Shown here: piece by piece, positions 1 to 17,568 of the stretch | Layout: each line of letters begins with the position of its first letter | How positions within the stretch are numbered: position 1 is the stretch's first letter | Source of the DNA: Mugil cephalus | Lineage: Eukaryota; Chordata; Actinopteri; Mugiliformes; Mugilidae | DNA length: 64,000 nt | Assembly (NCBI RefSeq): GCF_022458985.1 | Contig: NC_061789.1 | Location: 11,872,175 to 11,936,174 of the forward strand | Reading direction: 5' to 3' | Program-made: the position numbers and the translations under genes | The notes under the pieces: generated by a model | Told to the model about the DNA's origin: nothing | Databases searched by the model: none | The model's input: the letters and a program-made list of their open reading frames with translations, nothing else

Positions 1-3047
<3,047 letters not shown>

Positions 3048-6000
3048 GACGCTACACCGCCCGCTGCCGTGACGACCAATACCGACCGACCGACCGTCCG
3101 ACCGACAGCCAGCAGAGAAAAGAAACACCAACGACAACACAAAAACTTGAAACACAAATGCAAGACAGATAACCAATCAGCTAGGAAGAGAAAACAATCC
3201 AATCACAGCTAAGAGGAAACACCACGGGTCTGGGTGGGGTTCAAAAAACAAAGAAAAAAAAAACACAATAAACGCCATCACATTATAGCTGACTTAACTA
3301 CTTAACGTATACAAAAGAGGGTACAAATAAACCTATTTATTACAGATGTACATGTAAATGTATTGAACATATGAAACAACACATGGGTTAGCTACCTGTA
3401 AAAACTGATGACCTATAATATAACATTTACTTGTTTGTTTGTTTTGCCTTTTTCCTTATTTTTTAACGGTTTCTTTCGTTTTTCGGGAGTCTCCGAGGGC
3501 AGTGATGGTGACGGCTGCCGGGTGTGAGTTCTGCGGGGCTAATCTGTCCGTTAGCTTCTGTCGCTCATTGGGCCTTCTGGAACACATTGATCTCAAACCA
3601 TTCCGAAAACTCCAGAACCACCCGGAGTTCCGTTCAGGAACAGAGGGGTTTGGCTCCGGAATGCTGCCAGTAGCTCTGGCGCTTTGCGAAAGGTCGCCCC
3701 GCAGGACGAGCGCTCTCCGGCTGTGCTAGAACCAGATTTGTTCCCTTGTTTCTGGGAGGGAGGGACCGACCTCGCCGTTGGCTCAGCCTCTTTAGACCAC
3801 CTCTCATTGGTTGCCCATTCCTGTCATTCACCTTAGTCAGCCTGTTAAATTAAATTAGCTTAAACTGGCAAAGCCCAACCTGCCACATGCTGTTTAGAAA
3901 TCAACAAGGAAAGAATGTGACACGCTTCCCATTGAGATGTTTCCACAGCCAGCCAATTGGTTGAGCTGAGTAGATGAGGGGGGAGGGGGGTGTCACTGCA
4001 ATGTGACGGGTTTCCACGACAGCAATTGCCCCTTCTTGTCACACCTATCTAACCAAAGAGCAGTGGGAGGGAGGACCTCTCGTTGTCCTGCTGAATCTGA
4101 CTGGCCAGCAGCAAATAAAAAAAAGTTTGACTAACTGGTGAACGCCGGGAAGGAAAAGGTGGTAGGAGGGTTAAAAGGAGGGTGGGAGGAGATGGACAGT
4201 TAATCTATGCAGTTACGATAGGAGGAAACTACTTGTCCCGCCTCCCCAAACCAAGATAGCCAATGAGGATCAGGGATTCACGTTACCGTAACAACATGCA
4301 CATCGCGCCGATCGATGTAGAAACATGGTGGTCGCGGCCGGGCGTCATCTCCAAGCTGTCGCAGCTGTTCTCCCGGAAGATTCTTTAAAAAATGGAGAGA
4401 ACACATTAAAAAGTGAAGAAGAAAAATACAATATGAATTTAACAAACAAGCCAGAAAATGTAGGAAACCTGTAGACGCTGGTTGCCCTGGTTACGTGAGC
4501 GTCGCGGTGATATCGTTGCCGTTTTATTATTTGATGGGAACGTTTGTTGCTTCGTTGTTTCCGTGGTGCTGCTGTTTTGGTGCGTGTGTGACGCGTCCGT
4601 GCTTCTTGGCCTGACATTGTTTAGCAGGTTAATGTTTAGTCTGTACGTTATGATGCATTTGCCTGTTTCCTCCCTGCATCCCTCCTTCTCCGACCCGACC
4701 GTGTGTGTGTGTATGTGTGTGTGTTTTATTCATACCATTGGATTGGTCGAGTTGCACAGGTGCTATTGAACAGCAGAGGATTTTCCTATTGGTGGATTTT
4801 CTCTGTGGAAGGTGGAACATGTGACACACACACATTCATATACATCCACATCAAAGACACCTCAGATATTCATTTCAGTTTTCATACCGGAAACTCCCCT
4901 TAACACATGCACATCACTTTAGTGTTAGAGATAGACTGTGTTGCTTAGCATGTTACAGCATTAGCTTGTGTTTCATGTAGATTGTGTAGAAGCTGCTTGT
5001 TGGAGACTGCTCTCAGTTTTCTGGTCTTTTCTGGTCTTCTTTAAAGTTTTCTGTCTGGTGTCCGGTGTTGAGAAAAGCTGGTTCAAAGTTTCAGAAAGTT
5101 AGAAAGCTAGCAGCTAGCTAGTGAGGCTATTTTGTCAAATTTGAAGAAAAGCAGTTTACTTTTCCACAGACCTCTTTTACCAACATACATATATACATAC
5201 ATTTTCAGTGTCACTCTGTGTTAGCATTAAACATTAGCTATATTTCCTCACAAGAACAAACGAATATCCCTCTTTGCACAAATGCACATGCTAATTAAAG
5301 TAAAATAAAAAATTATTATCAAAGACCAAATGTAGGAACAGAGTATTTGGTTTTGTTGATTATAATGAGGTCTGTGTTGAGAAGAAACTGGACACGTGGA
5401 TGGGTTGAATAACGACCACACTGTAGCTTTAGATTGAGATGGGTTCGTCAGCGCTAAGGCTCTGTGATACGGAGGTTCGTCTTCTTCTGTTGAGGCCTAC
5501 GCTGGACGGCAACAACCACAATCACCACGAGCTCACATTACACTCAGTGTCAAAGCAATAAGATTAGTGTAGTTTGACAGAAAACGTGTATGCTAGCTAC
5601 CTAGCGCACTCTGTCTGGATTCAGCCTCCAGTTTAGCAGCTGTGCTTTCTCTGGTCTCATTTCTGCATGTTAGTCCTTTGACTGATTTTTTTATTGGCTA
5701 ACAGTTGGCTAACGGTTGACTTTCTATTAAGTCGCTATGCAGCTCTGTTTCTCTGGAAGGCCATGCTCTGGCTAAAAGTTAACATGACGTGTTATTGCTT
5801 TGTCGTGGCTAGCATGCGCGAACATGAGTACGTAGTCAGTGCTTTGTGGAATCATGTGTTTTCTCAGGAGTCGTAGTTGTTAGCGCCATTAGTTTTAGAT
5901 GTCTGTGATGCTGTATAGATGAAAAAAAAAAACAGGATGTTTAACTTCTGGTGTGGAGATGAGAGGAGCTTTTGTTTTATTCTTTGGATTCCCGAAACCA

Positions 6001-8642
6001 AAACTTGACTTCTGTGTTCACCAAAGCTTCACAGATGCCCCCAAGTCCTCAAAGCCGAAAACTCCAGCAGATGTCTGTTCAAACGAAGTTTCTGTAAACA
6101 ATTTCTCTGCTGTCGTACTGTCAACATTTGCGGCTGCATTCTGGCGTTACGAGAGTTTTCCATCTGGTTTTTAGATGGTGGTAGATTAAATATACGTTCT
6201 CCTTTAAATCAAACCAGTCTGCATGTTCTGCCTACATTTCCACATCTCATCTGACTCTTTTAGAGTCTGCAACACACAATATTTAATCCAGTTCCATGTT
6301 CGCGATGGTCGATGGTTGTCCAGGTGGCGTCACAGTCGTCACGGTAGTCTTGCGATTGGTTCGGCGGTGGATAAAGATCAACAATGAGAGGATGCCGTCA
6401 TAGCACCAGCCAGTTTGTTGACACTGATATTGCTTTGCCGTGTGTGTGTGTTTCCTGTCAAGTTCCTGCTCCTGTCTTGTAGCTATCCATCAGGCCCTGC
6501 CACTATCCTCTGAAAAACAAAGACAAATGTCACAAAACCACAGAGGCAGTAAAGCTAAACGGTTAAAAAAAAAAAACTGCTCGGTGAAGGTTTGATGGTT
6601 TGTCCAGGTGTTCGGCCCCCTGTCCTCTTGTCTTTCCTGTTCCTGTTGCGTTGTAGTTGTTTGGTACAAAAAGACGACGTTGAGGGCCGGGAGTCTGCCA
6701 ATCCCCTTCCCCAGCAGACCCCGCCCATCCTGCTGTGTGTAATAATTATAATAATAATAATAAAAAAAGGCATGCAAAAGCGTTGTGGAGTTTGCATGAT
6801 GGTGTTTTTTGTACCCCACCCCACGCCCCGCCCTCCATGTCGTGCACTTTACCACTCATGTGACCAATCTGGTTAGCACATCAGTAGTTACCGACAAAGT
6901 ACTTGTTCCTAGCTAGTCTGCATTTTTATGTAAAAGTCACACACATGTTATTTTAAAGACTCATATTTTAATGTGAAAGGCTACATTTTCACACATACTG
7001 TCATCCTGCGCCCACCCCACCTTAACACGCCCTCCAAATCTCCCGCTAGGTCTCATACCACCATTAGCCACTGATGTGTGTTCGCTTTCGCTGCTGCATT
7101 TGTGTTTGTGGAAGAATTGTCTGAGCACTCCGTCACCCAGCGTTGTGTGTGCAGCATGACTCCCTTCCTCTTCGGTGAAACAAGACGTCCAAATGTGTTT
7201 ATGAGTGTGTGTGTTAGTGTGTGTGTATGTTGGAGCAGCACAAGTTTGTTTAGATGTGTGAAGTGTCTGATCGCAGGTCGGCGGTTTGCAGCCGTGTCAA
7301 AAAGTTCCACTATGATTTTTTTTTTTTTTAAATCGCGACAGATGAGAGATCAGACACATGTAAGGACGCCATGATCACTGTTACTGTTGTATTTATTCAA
7401 TTCAAACCAAAGCGTTTTCGCCCCTCCCTCATGTGTTCTCAAAATGTTCGCCGCTACTATCAAAGAGCACAACGCAAGTCAAGTTTACACTGAGATATTT
7501 GTAACGGTAATTTGTAATGGTGAAGTACTAACAAAATACAAAACCACTAATGCAATCACAAACTACAAAAACAAAAGCCCAGCCCCCCCTCGCCCACCAC
7601 CAGCCCTCACTGCATGTTGGTCTGTCCATCAATCAAACCCAAAAAACCTGTCCGACACTTATCTTATGCCACAACAACGATGTCTGCCTCCACCCTTCCT
7701 TCTCTTTCCTTTCTGCCTGTAGCTGTTAGTTTAGTGGAAAAATATGATGCATATTCATAATCTTGTCCTTCACTTGAGGCACATACGGAGACAATGGTGG
7801 TGCTTTCTTCTTCTATTGATTAATTGCTGTTATTCTTGTTATTTTAGTGTCATTGTTTTCTTTAAGACCAGCCCGTGGCAACACTTCAGGATCAACGGCC
7901 CGCCTGCAGGTTTTAAGGCTCTGCTAGCTAAAACATGGCCGACTTGTCGAAGCCAACCAATCAGATGATTGATCCTAAAACTGGGCGCTGACAAATCATC
8001 GCCATCTATTGTCCAGCACTTTCTAATTAGGTAGCTAGCTGCCAAAAAACCTACAGGGGGCCTTTTTCCTGGGTGAAAAACGGCTGCGGCCTTGTCTACT
8101 GAAGTCACATATATAGGCAAGAACATATATAAATCTTACACCAACATACTGCTTTTCTCTACCTGTATGTACGTGGCTGTGTAGCCTTTATTGCTTCTGT
8201 TGGTTGTGTACAGTTCCTGTCAGAGCGGGGTGCGGAAAGCAGGAAAAAATCATCCGGAGAGAGTTTGAGTGCGACACCTAGACCCAAAGATTGACTTAGC
8301 GTTAGCTGTTAGCCATTAGCCCAAGTGTGGAAGTAACATGGCGTGTTGTTTCACACCGATATTGGCTCGCGGCTCCAGGCTGTTCACGCGTGGAGGCAAC
8401 ATGCCTTGCCGTTATTTCTGCAAATTAACTTTTCAGACCAGCAGCACAGCGTCTACAGACGAGTGTCTGTCTTCCAGGTTTGTCGTCAACAGACACAGAG
8501 TTCAGAGAGAGGCGGGAGGTTTTTGTTCCTCCGCTGTCGGACAGTTAAACTCTTCTCTGCGATGATTTTTGTCTTCCTGAAACAATTTTCAAAAACCAAA
8601 AGCTGTTCAGTGTCCTGCTCTGGATCATGACAAAATGAAAAT

Positions 8643-8673
8643 GTTTGTTTGTTTGTTTGTTTGTTTGTTTGTT
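8643..8673. repeat. (TTTG)n microsatellite
   Basis: About eight uninterrupted copies of TTTG lie inside the non-coding stretch downstream of stx1b. Confidence 0.9.
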
Positions 8674-10983
8674 GTGGCTTCAACCTGCTCTCGTCAGCAG
8701 TCGCAGCTGCAGCTTGATATTGACTGTTGTTTCTGATGATGATTTTGTTGATGTTCCGCCCAGACGTCTTTGTGCTCTCTTCATCGTAAAAACAGTATTT
8801 GGTTTGTATCAGTGTTTTTTTCCCTAGTGGGAGGGGTGGGAGGAGTTATGGGAGGGGTCACATTGATAGGCCACACCCACACAATCCCTGCCATAGCAAG
8901 TAGGAAAGACACTTAAATAACATAGTTATCATTATCATTATGATTATTGTTATTATTATTATGATTACTACCATAAATTACAAATAAAATGCAGTAAAAC
9001 ATTTGCAAAAACCCAGAGGGAACGAGAACGGCTTCACATGAAGAGATCTTTAAAAAAGGGAGGTCATGATGATTCTATAATAGCAATGATTTAAAGTACA
9101 AACGGAGTTATGTTATCATAAATAATAGTAGTAATATTGAATATTGAATGCTCGCAATTTTGTCAAACTGAAACTGGATTCTTTGTGTTATGTAATTATT
9201 GTAAATAACTTCAAAGAGAGAAAAAATGACTTGCATGTCTATGTATAAATCTACTGAGATATCTATTCCCGTCAAAGTTGACAAGTAGTTCGATCTCTGT
9301 CCTTTTTTGTCACTTTCGCCCCTCCCCTCGTCAGCATCACCCGCCCTCACCCCTTCCCCACGATCTGCACACTCCTTTTATTCTTTAAACGTGGGAGAGA
9401 GGCGCCAGCAGAGAGACAGAGAAACATAGCTTCCAGCGTCGTCGTCGTCGCCGCCGCCACCCGCCGCTCCAAGTCCAGACGCCGTGTTTACAGCCGCCTG
9501 CAAGAAAAGCTACGGCAGCGCTTTTAGACGCGCTGCCGGACCTTTTCAGAACACTCTGATCTTTTTCGTTTGCGTCTGAAACGAGCTGGAGAGCTCCGGC
9601 TGGTTCAGACAGAAACGAAAACAACCTCCATTGTCGACAGGTGTTTGTGGAGCAAACGCAGACACGCCCACAGCTCCATCCATCACCCCAGTTCCAGAGG
9701 CTCCACCCACTGGCTCCTCTGATGAAAGTGCTTCCCTCCATATTAGGAAAATTAGTCCCGCCTCCAGGGCTTTCCAGGGCCACGCCCCCGATCACTTTGG
9801 AAGCCCTGTTAGCGGTTTCCGGACTCTCTCTCTCTCTTGCTGTTTGGCTGTCTCTCAACCGCAGCTAGCTAGCCAAACAACACGCCGATAACCTGGTCTC
9901 TCCTCCTGCCTGTTTTCCACAGAGATTAGCCCAGCCCCGAAACAACGTACTTGCTCTGCCACTTAGCGGCCGTAGACAGTCTGAGCGACCATCAACCGGA
10001 CAATATCAATCAATATCAATGACCAAGTGTCGCAGTGCCATGTTGCTTACACCCGTCGGATCAACGGTGCCACTAAATCCAGTTTCGCTATAAGTTGCTC
10101 GTCGATTTAAACGTGTCTTTTTCTTAACCGCAACCAAACCCCCATGCGACCCTGCTGTTTCCCAAAGAGGTCTTGGTCCCCATATACGAAACCAAGACAG
10201 TTAGCCTTTGAGCGCTTTTAGGAAAAGTTTTGAAATGCCGTCCCATGTTTCCGCGTCCGCTAAACCGTCCTGACAAACCACTACAGTCTTCCTTCCACGT
10301 TTCTTTTTCTGTCTTTCAGTCCTCAACAGTTTCCTGGAGGAGATCTTAGCGCAGAATTCCTCAAAGGTGTCCAAGCGCAAGAGATCACACGAGAGGTCTG
10401 AGAGAGAGTCAAACTTAAGCTGCTTGTCTCTCTGGACAAAGGAAACTTTTTGATTTTAGCTACCCAGACTTCTGATCTTGATCTCAGCTTCACGCCTTTG
10501 ACGGGTTTGAGGAACATCATCCCATCGTGCTCCCGGTGTCGCCACCTAACTCGTGGCCCGGTCTCTTGCCTCACACAGGCCTATCGTAACAAAGCGTGCA
10601 ATATTCAGAGAAACAAGGGCTTTCTTTATCATGCAGAGGCGATCAGGCCGGCCACAGAGCGCAGACCTCCTGCAGGAACTCCTTCAACCAAATCATCTGT
10701 TTCAGAAAATCAAGGGACCTCCTGCAGCGTCCGTTAAGACCCTGAGCGAGTACGTTGTTGGGGGGGCAGAAATAAAGAGAGGAGCTCTCTGGGCGGAAAC
10801 GGCAGGTGAGAGACAGAGATGTGACGTTGGAAAGAAAATGTCCAAACTCTAAAAAAAAAAAAAGCTACAGAAAGAGGACAGGGCCATCGCTCTGAAAACA
10901 CAACTTTGACCGGAAATGCAACTTGTGTCCCGTTTTTTTTGTGTGTGTGTATGTGTGCGTAGCGTAATGTAAAAGCGATCTGT

Positions 10984-11234
10984 CCCCCCTCCCCACCCGC
11001 CCCCTCTAAAAAAAAAAAAATAAAAATGAAAAACACGCTCCGCCTCCCTCCCCTCCAGCCCTGTCTCCCCCCTCCTCCCCCCTCTCTCGTACTGCTGTTG
11101 GCTGTTCTGTTTAGTTCATGTGACGTGCCAGTATTCCCCCTCCCCCCTTCTTTTCCTATTTGATCCGCGCCCTCCCCCCACTCTCCCCTTTCCTCTCTCT
11201 CTTGCCCCCTCCCTCCCCCTCCTCCCTCTCTCTT
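10984..11234. repeat. C/T-rich polypyrimidine tract
   Basis: About 250 bases are strongly C/T-biased on the plus strand, broken by an A-run and a short mixed stretch. Many C3-C6 runs occur. The complementary strand between about 11195 and 11235 has four or more closely spaced G3-G5 runs. The tract sits about 130 bases before the candidate stx1b poly(A) signal. Confidence 0.7.
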
Positions 11235-11361
11235 CATGGATCTTTAAGATGACAACTCTATGCAGATGCTGTCTTTTATAAGTGTGTCAAAAATTTTAAT
11301 TTAAAATAAAAACTTAAAAAAACAAACCCTGACAGACATATTGAAATGATAACAAAAAATG

Positions 11362-11367
11362 AATAAA
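11362..11367 (+). terminator. Candidate distal poly(A) signal for stx1b
   Basis: AATAAA lies in an A-rich context and is followed within about 15-45 bases by a TGTT/GTGTACT/TGATGTG region typical of a downstream GU element. No other plus-strand gene is recognisable between stx1b and this point, so stx1b is the natural owner. This is inference. Confidence 0.45.
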
Positions 11368-12369
11368 GAAAAGGATTGTTCAGTGTACTCCTCTGATGTG
11401 ACGGGATCTTTATTGCTTTGCCTTTTTGATCACTCTCTGTCCTCGCTTCAGTATCATGTCCATGTTTTTCTGTTATTCATTTAAATCTGCTCCCTGATAA
11501 AAAAAATATTTAACCTTTTCTAAAATGTCTGACATGATGACTTCATGTTGAACATTGAATAAAGGAAGTGGATGTGCTACTCACAAACAAAATGTTTATA
11601 AAAAACTCATAAGTATTAATTCTCTGTAAGATATCTGACTTTCACTTCAAAAGGTCAGTTCATTGTCTACGACTCACTACTACTACCTCTACAGGTAACA
11701 GGAAGTATAGCACAGCTGTGGCCACATGTATTTGTTTCAGCACCATAGCCACTTGTTCAGGCTACGTGTTAACGTAGACTAAAAGTTAGTCTACAGAGAA
11801 AAGAGAACAGCAGCGATGTGTCAACCAGAGACCATGAAAAATTGGAGATATGAAAAGTGGGTTCAACTAATCCCAGGTTTGACAAACGATGGATACAGGT
11901 GACTGGCTAATATTTTCTTCCAGGAAACACCATTCACAACTTTTTGGTTTTCCACTAAATGCTGATAGCGAGCTTGTTTCATTCAGAAATATTTGGGGTT
12001 ACCTAGGAAACCAGAGCTCGGATGTCTACTAGAGACCAACTGTCAACTACAGAGAGATGCACGATGAGAGAATCGCTTTGAGAGAGTAATCATTTCTGGT
12101 GATGTACATAAAAGAGCACAAAGCTGGTGTAGCGGGGAGGTCGGGGTGGCTCTATGGGTCAACCTTACAGTTAAATGAAGTTCAGGTTAAAAATAGAAAA
12201 CAGTCGGTAACATCGAGCTATGCCCAAAATTCGACTATCTGAATGCGGTACTTGTCCCAGTTTACATGCAACGGAGAAAATTGAATAACTGACAGGAACA
12301 TCCTCCTCCTCCACACTAGGTGGCGATATGAGTCTTTTCAGCCGGTTAATACCCTTTCCGGTTGACCTA

Positions 12370-12571
12370 CAGTGGGGGAAATAAGTATTTGATCCCCTGC
12401 TGAATTTGTAAGTTTGCCCACTTCCATAGAAATGATCAGACTCTGGTTTTTATGGTTGTTTACTGGTTATGGGTATAGACAGAATATCAATCGAAAATGC
12501 ATAAAAAACACAAAATCTAAAAGTTATAAATTGTTATGTATTTTATTAAGGGAAATAAGTATTTGATCCCC
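12370..12571. repeat. Left terminal inverted repeat of the Tc1 element
   Basis: This 202-bp repeat is complementary to 13774-13975. The outer core motif lies at about 12376-12398 and the inner one at about 12549-12571; these are the expected transposase-binding direct repeats. Confidence 0.92.
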
Positions 12572-12585
12572 AAGCACAACACAAG

Positions 12586-13659
<1,074 letters not shown>

Positions 13660-13773
13660 TTATATACATGACGAGTTAAGATCAGGAGTATTGGTAATTA
13701 GTTGACTGAGCACAGCTGTGTGCCACATGCGCACCAGCCAATCTGTAGGAGCCTGAATTCTAAGTGAATTGTT

Positions 13774-13975
13774 GGGGATAAAATACTTATTTCCCTTAAT
13801 AAAATACATAACAATTTATAACTTTTAGATTGTGTGTTTTTTATGCATTTTCGATTGATATTCTGTCTATACCCATAACCAGTAAACAACCATAAAAACC
13901 AGAGTCTGATCATTTCTATGGAAGTGGGCAAACTTACAAATTCAGCAGGGGATCAAATACTTATTTCCCCCACTG
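13774..13975. repeat. Right terminal inverted repeat of the Tc1 element
   Basis: This is the mirror of 12370-12571. The inner core motif differs from the left copy by one visible base (TATTTTATCCCC instead of TATTTGATCCCC). It ends at the TA target duplication. Confidence 0.92.
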
Positions 13976-14651
13976 TATTACATCATATAATAAGCAAGAG
14001 CTGTTCATGTGGCAGACCAGCATTAAAGATGGATAGTAATTTTTTTTTAATCTTGTACGTAATGTGCGTGCTACTTTTGATGCAGGTAAGACATGCGCTT
14101 TCCCCCAGGTGGTTCTTCTACCAGCTCTGTCTATCTTCTTCTTCTGCGACCATTTGTTTTGGATGTTTTTGCTCCAAGACCACACGCCAGTGCAGCGGTT
14201 GTGGAGTACGCGCATACGCATTGTCTAGTTAAAGTCCGATTAAGGCGTATACGTGTCGGAGAAAATTAGTTTCCAATCACATTATCTTATTGTCTAATTT
14301 GGATAAGGAGAACTCTGATTTTAGTCGGAGTCACATGTTTACGTGCACTCAAGTTGTCCAGTTAGAGTCGGGTTAAGGCAATAATTTGTTTATTTGTGCG
14401 TGTAAACGTACTGATTGTTTTGTTGACCATTGATCCACCCTGACCTCCTCACTACACCAGATTTTTATGGTATTTTAACTGTTTCACCAGAAATTAGACC
14501 AGAGCTGCTCAGGTTCTTTCTAAAGTTTTTAAGTAAACCCTGCTATTGTATGTGATTTAATATTGAAGAGGAAATAAAGTCAGCAAACCAGAAAGTTTTG
14601 GTAAATACTCACGGCACTGAAGCATGCCATGGCGTGTTGTTTCTGCTGCAG

Positions 14652-14690
14652 AGAGAGGTGGAAAAGACCTTTAACGAGCTGAACGAGCAG
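14652..14690 (+). other. Exon-like 39-base segment, unassigned
   Basis: The acceptor context TTTCTGCTGCAG and donor CAG/GTGAGT bracket 13 open codons reading REVEKTFNELNEQ, a charged, helix-favouring peptide. The length is a multiple of three. I do not recognise the protein, and no neighbouring exons were found, so this may be chance or a relic exon. Confidence 0.25.
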
Positions 14691-15806
14691 GTGAGTGAAC
14701 TCAGGTGCTGCTGAACATTTCATATGTGGTTCGTTTCTGACCAAACTTCTTGAATCTCAAATAATACGTATCATTTTTAAAACAATTTCATGACACCTTA
14801 CAACGGACTTTCGGGTTGTACATCATTCTCCAATGAAAAATAAATAATCATTTTAGAAGCATAAACACATTTGTTTATATCTTTTATACACTGTTTATAT
14901 ACCTGTAGATATAAAAGGTGATACAGAGGTACAATAACAATACATGATCATCAAACCAGCACCAAGACTTCACTGCTACGTTTCTACTAGCTTTCTACTG
15001 CACAATTTTGCATCCCCAACTAAAGTAAACCAGATTATTCCAGGGGGCTTCATTTACATGGACTCTAATATTATATTAAAAAATAAATAAAAATGTCCAA
15101 TGTACCCACCTAAATCACAATATGAATTGTCTGAGGGGAAGATAGGTCAAAAAGTATTTATTTGCATTAATATTATGGGGAATTGTAAACATAAATATCT
15201 TCTTAAATTTATGTAGCATCCATGTAAAAGGTTTTCAGCTCTGATAACGATCAAGAAATATTGTCTGTGTAAGTCAGTGATGTGCATGAATCGGTTGTCA
15301 AAAGTTTGTAAAATTTATATTTGATTTTTTTTCTTTATGTTTGTCATAATTATAAATATTGGATTATATTATTCTAAATGTAGTTAAAAGCAAAATAAAA
15401 GCACCATAAATATGAGAATAGAAGATTATGTTTACTTTCTCTGTTGTTGTTGAACGCATAGATAAGGGTTTGGTGAAAGGACCCAAAATGGCTGACACAC
15501 TGACTGCAGTTTTCTGTCACTTTTTAAAACACAAATTTCTGAATCTCAGCTGTGTTTGAAATGTAATGTGGAAACTGGTAGTTTTAGTTTATATATATAT
15601 ATATATATGACAGTTTGTGAAAAGATTCTCAAATTTGAGATAAAAATTCAAAGAAATTAGTTTACTTACATTCTGTTCAAGGAAAAATATATTGCTTAAA
15701 TGGACAGATTGTAAATAATCCAACAATAGCTGGCTGTAATACATTAAGGATGACAAAACACTGTACATGAACATTCATTCATTCATCCAGGTTATTGTTA
15801 ATGTAT

Positions 15807-15808
<2 letters not shown>

Positions 15809-15847
<39 letters not shown>

Positions 15848-15848
15848 A
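15809..15848. repeat. (TTA)n microsatellite
   Basis: About 13 uninterrupted ATT/TTA copies lie here, followed by degenerate AT-rich sequence. Confidence 0.9.
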
Positions 15849-17568
15849 TTAATAATATTTATTTATTTTTATTTTACTTCATGATCCATGGCCTTTCCAG
15901 TTTTTTGTTGTTTAGCGATGTTTGATTCTTGTTACGTGCTTCTTATCCTTTTTTATTTCTCTCCGTTTTTTACGTATACGGAGAAATATAAATAACGTGA
16001 GATGAAGATGTGGCGCCATGTCTTTGAATCACATCTACAGAGTGGACCTATTTTGTGTTTATAAAAAATCAATAAAGAAGATATTGTTTAAAAAAACAAA
16101 AACAAAAAAAACCCCACAAATTATTTCATCAGATAAACCACGTTAAAACTTTAAAACAGCTCCAGATTGTCGCTGAGTGAAAGCAACACACACACAATCA
16201 TCATCATAGTTACTTTGAAAAGCCTACTTTTCTCTAGTTTGTACCACAACCCTTTAATTATATTTCTCTCTGTATATATATGAGAGATATCAGGCACAGA
16301 ATCAGAAAATACAAGTGCCCAAAAACTACCTGACTACATTACGAGCACAAGGTGACAAAGGTTGATCTCTGACGTTGCTGGTCTTCAGGCTGAAGTCTGT
16401 TTTAGGGAGTTTCCTCAGAGACAAAACTGCATGGCTCCCGACATCAGCTTTGTCCGTGAAAGAAACCCATGACGAGACAGAATGGGTGTGTAGAGGCCAT
16501 GTTGTTGAACTGTTGTTTGGAGAAACTCACTTGTGCCGCAGAAAAAAAAAAACTGTCATGACCCTCTGGGCTGGTGAGGAAACAGGTGACAACACAGGTG
16601 AGGATGTAGTTGAGGAGACAGGAGAAGAAACTGGCAAGCAAACTGTTGAAGAGAGGTGAAGAAAAGTCTGATTTTGACCTCAGCCTAATTCAGAAGAAGA
16701 GGATGACGTCAGTAGTTCAACAAGTAGAGGTAACAGGAGTTAAAGGATTCAAGTGCATCTCATGTGTTGGCTTAGAAACACCAAGCAAAAACATAGTAGC
16801 AAAGTACATAGATAGTATTCAAAGAGAAGACGATTCAGCTCTCATCTGCGGTACAAAAACTGAAATCCTGAAGTTGAAAAAAATACAAGACCCATAATCC
16901 TTCATGGTCCGGAGTGCGTCAGTGAAGCTTCCAAGCTCTGAAACTCATTTACTGTCCATGGGGACAAGCGGGGGTCCATCTGTGGCCGAAAAGGAGTTTG
17001 TGGGTTTACCGTGGAAACAAAAGAACACGAGCCTGATAAAAGTACTGTACATTTACCACCGATGGAGAGAACTCGACAAACACAGCATTTCAGTTTGTGC
17101 GAAGGGAGAGTTTCAGTTTCCAGGTGGAGCTGGTTTGGAAATGCTCTCACATTTAAATGTTACGTCAATACCTATCTATCAAAAGGTTTTTCTCTTCCAC
17201 TTAAAAGGTAGAACGTGCTTATTTTGTTTGATTAAAGATAACCAAATCAAAAATTACAGAATACTAATTTCATATCCTGCCACATTTGAACTCGCTGGAC
17301 TCTACGATGTGCTGTCATACCAGCAACAGCCTCAAACTGAAGTCCTACCCATGTTAAGACCTTGGACCCAACAGCTGGATTCAGCTTTTATGATTCAGGA
17401 TTAGACTAAATGTTCAAATTCTGTTTCAGATCTCAACGTGAACGTGGTTAAATTTCACAATCAGGTATTCAAGCTGCAGTTTTCCTCAGGAGTCTATGTG
17501 GTCCGGGTCTGGTGTGTTTGTCCCTCCAGTCCAGACCGAGGTTTAGATCAAACAGTGAGTCCAGACAT

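Larger units (their letters stand above)
3048..11390 (+). other. Long non-coding stretch after stx1b, probably its extended 3' UTR
   Basis: No supportable gene is seen in these 8.3 kb. The stretch holds poly(A)/poly(T) runs, TG repeats (about 4700-4724 and 7208-7232), a (TTTG)n run at 8643-8673, small trinucleotide runs, and a C/T-rich tract near 11.0-11.2 kb. AATAAA hexamers occur early (about 3267) and late (11362). Only the late one is followed by a convincing GT-rich region, so the transcript may run to about 11.39 kb. Mammalian STX1B has a multi-kilobase 3' UTR (established), so a long one here is plausible, but transcript continuity is inferred. Confidence 0.5.
13976..17568. other. AT-rich intergenic stretch without a recognised gene
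   Basis: This stretch is mostly AT-rich non-coding DNA with (TA)n at about 15590-15608, (TTA)n at about 15809-15848, poly(A) runs and a CA tract. The only exon-like structure is a 39-base open segment at 14652-14690 flanked by AG and GTGAGT. A 166-codon open frame at 16904-17404 matches no family I recognise and lacks exon context. Nothing else is supported. Confidence 0.6.

Noticed and set aside
10320-10455. AG followed by an open stretch reading LNSFLEEILAQNSSKVSKRK to a stop, resembling a last exon
   Set aside because: No upstream exon with matching phase and no family recognised; it is more likely a chance frame in the long stx1b 3' region.
16904-17404. 166-codon plus-strand frame
   Set aside because: No recognisable family, no splice context or codon pattern, in AT-rich intergenic DNA.
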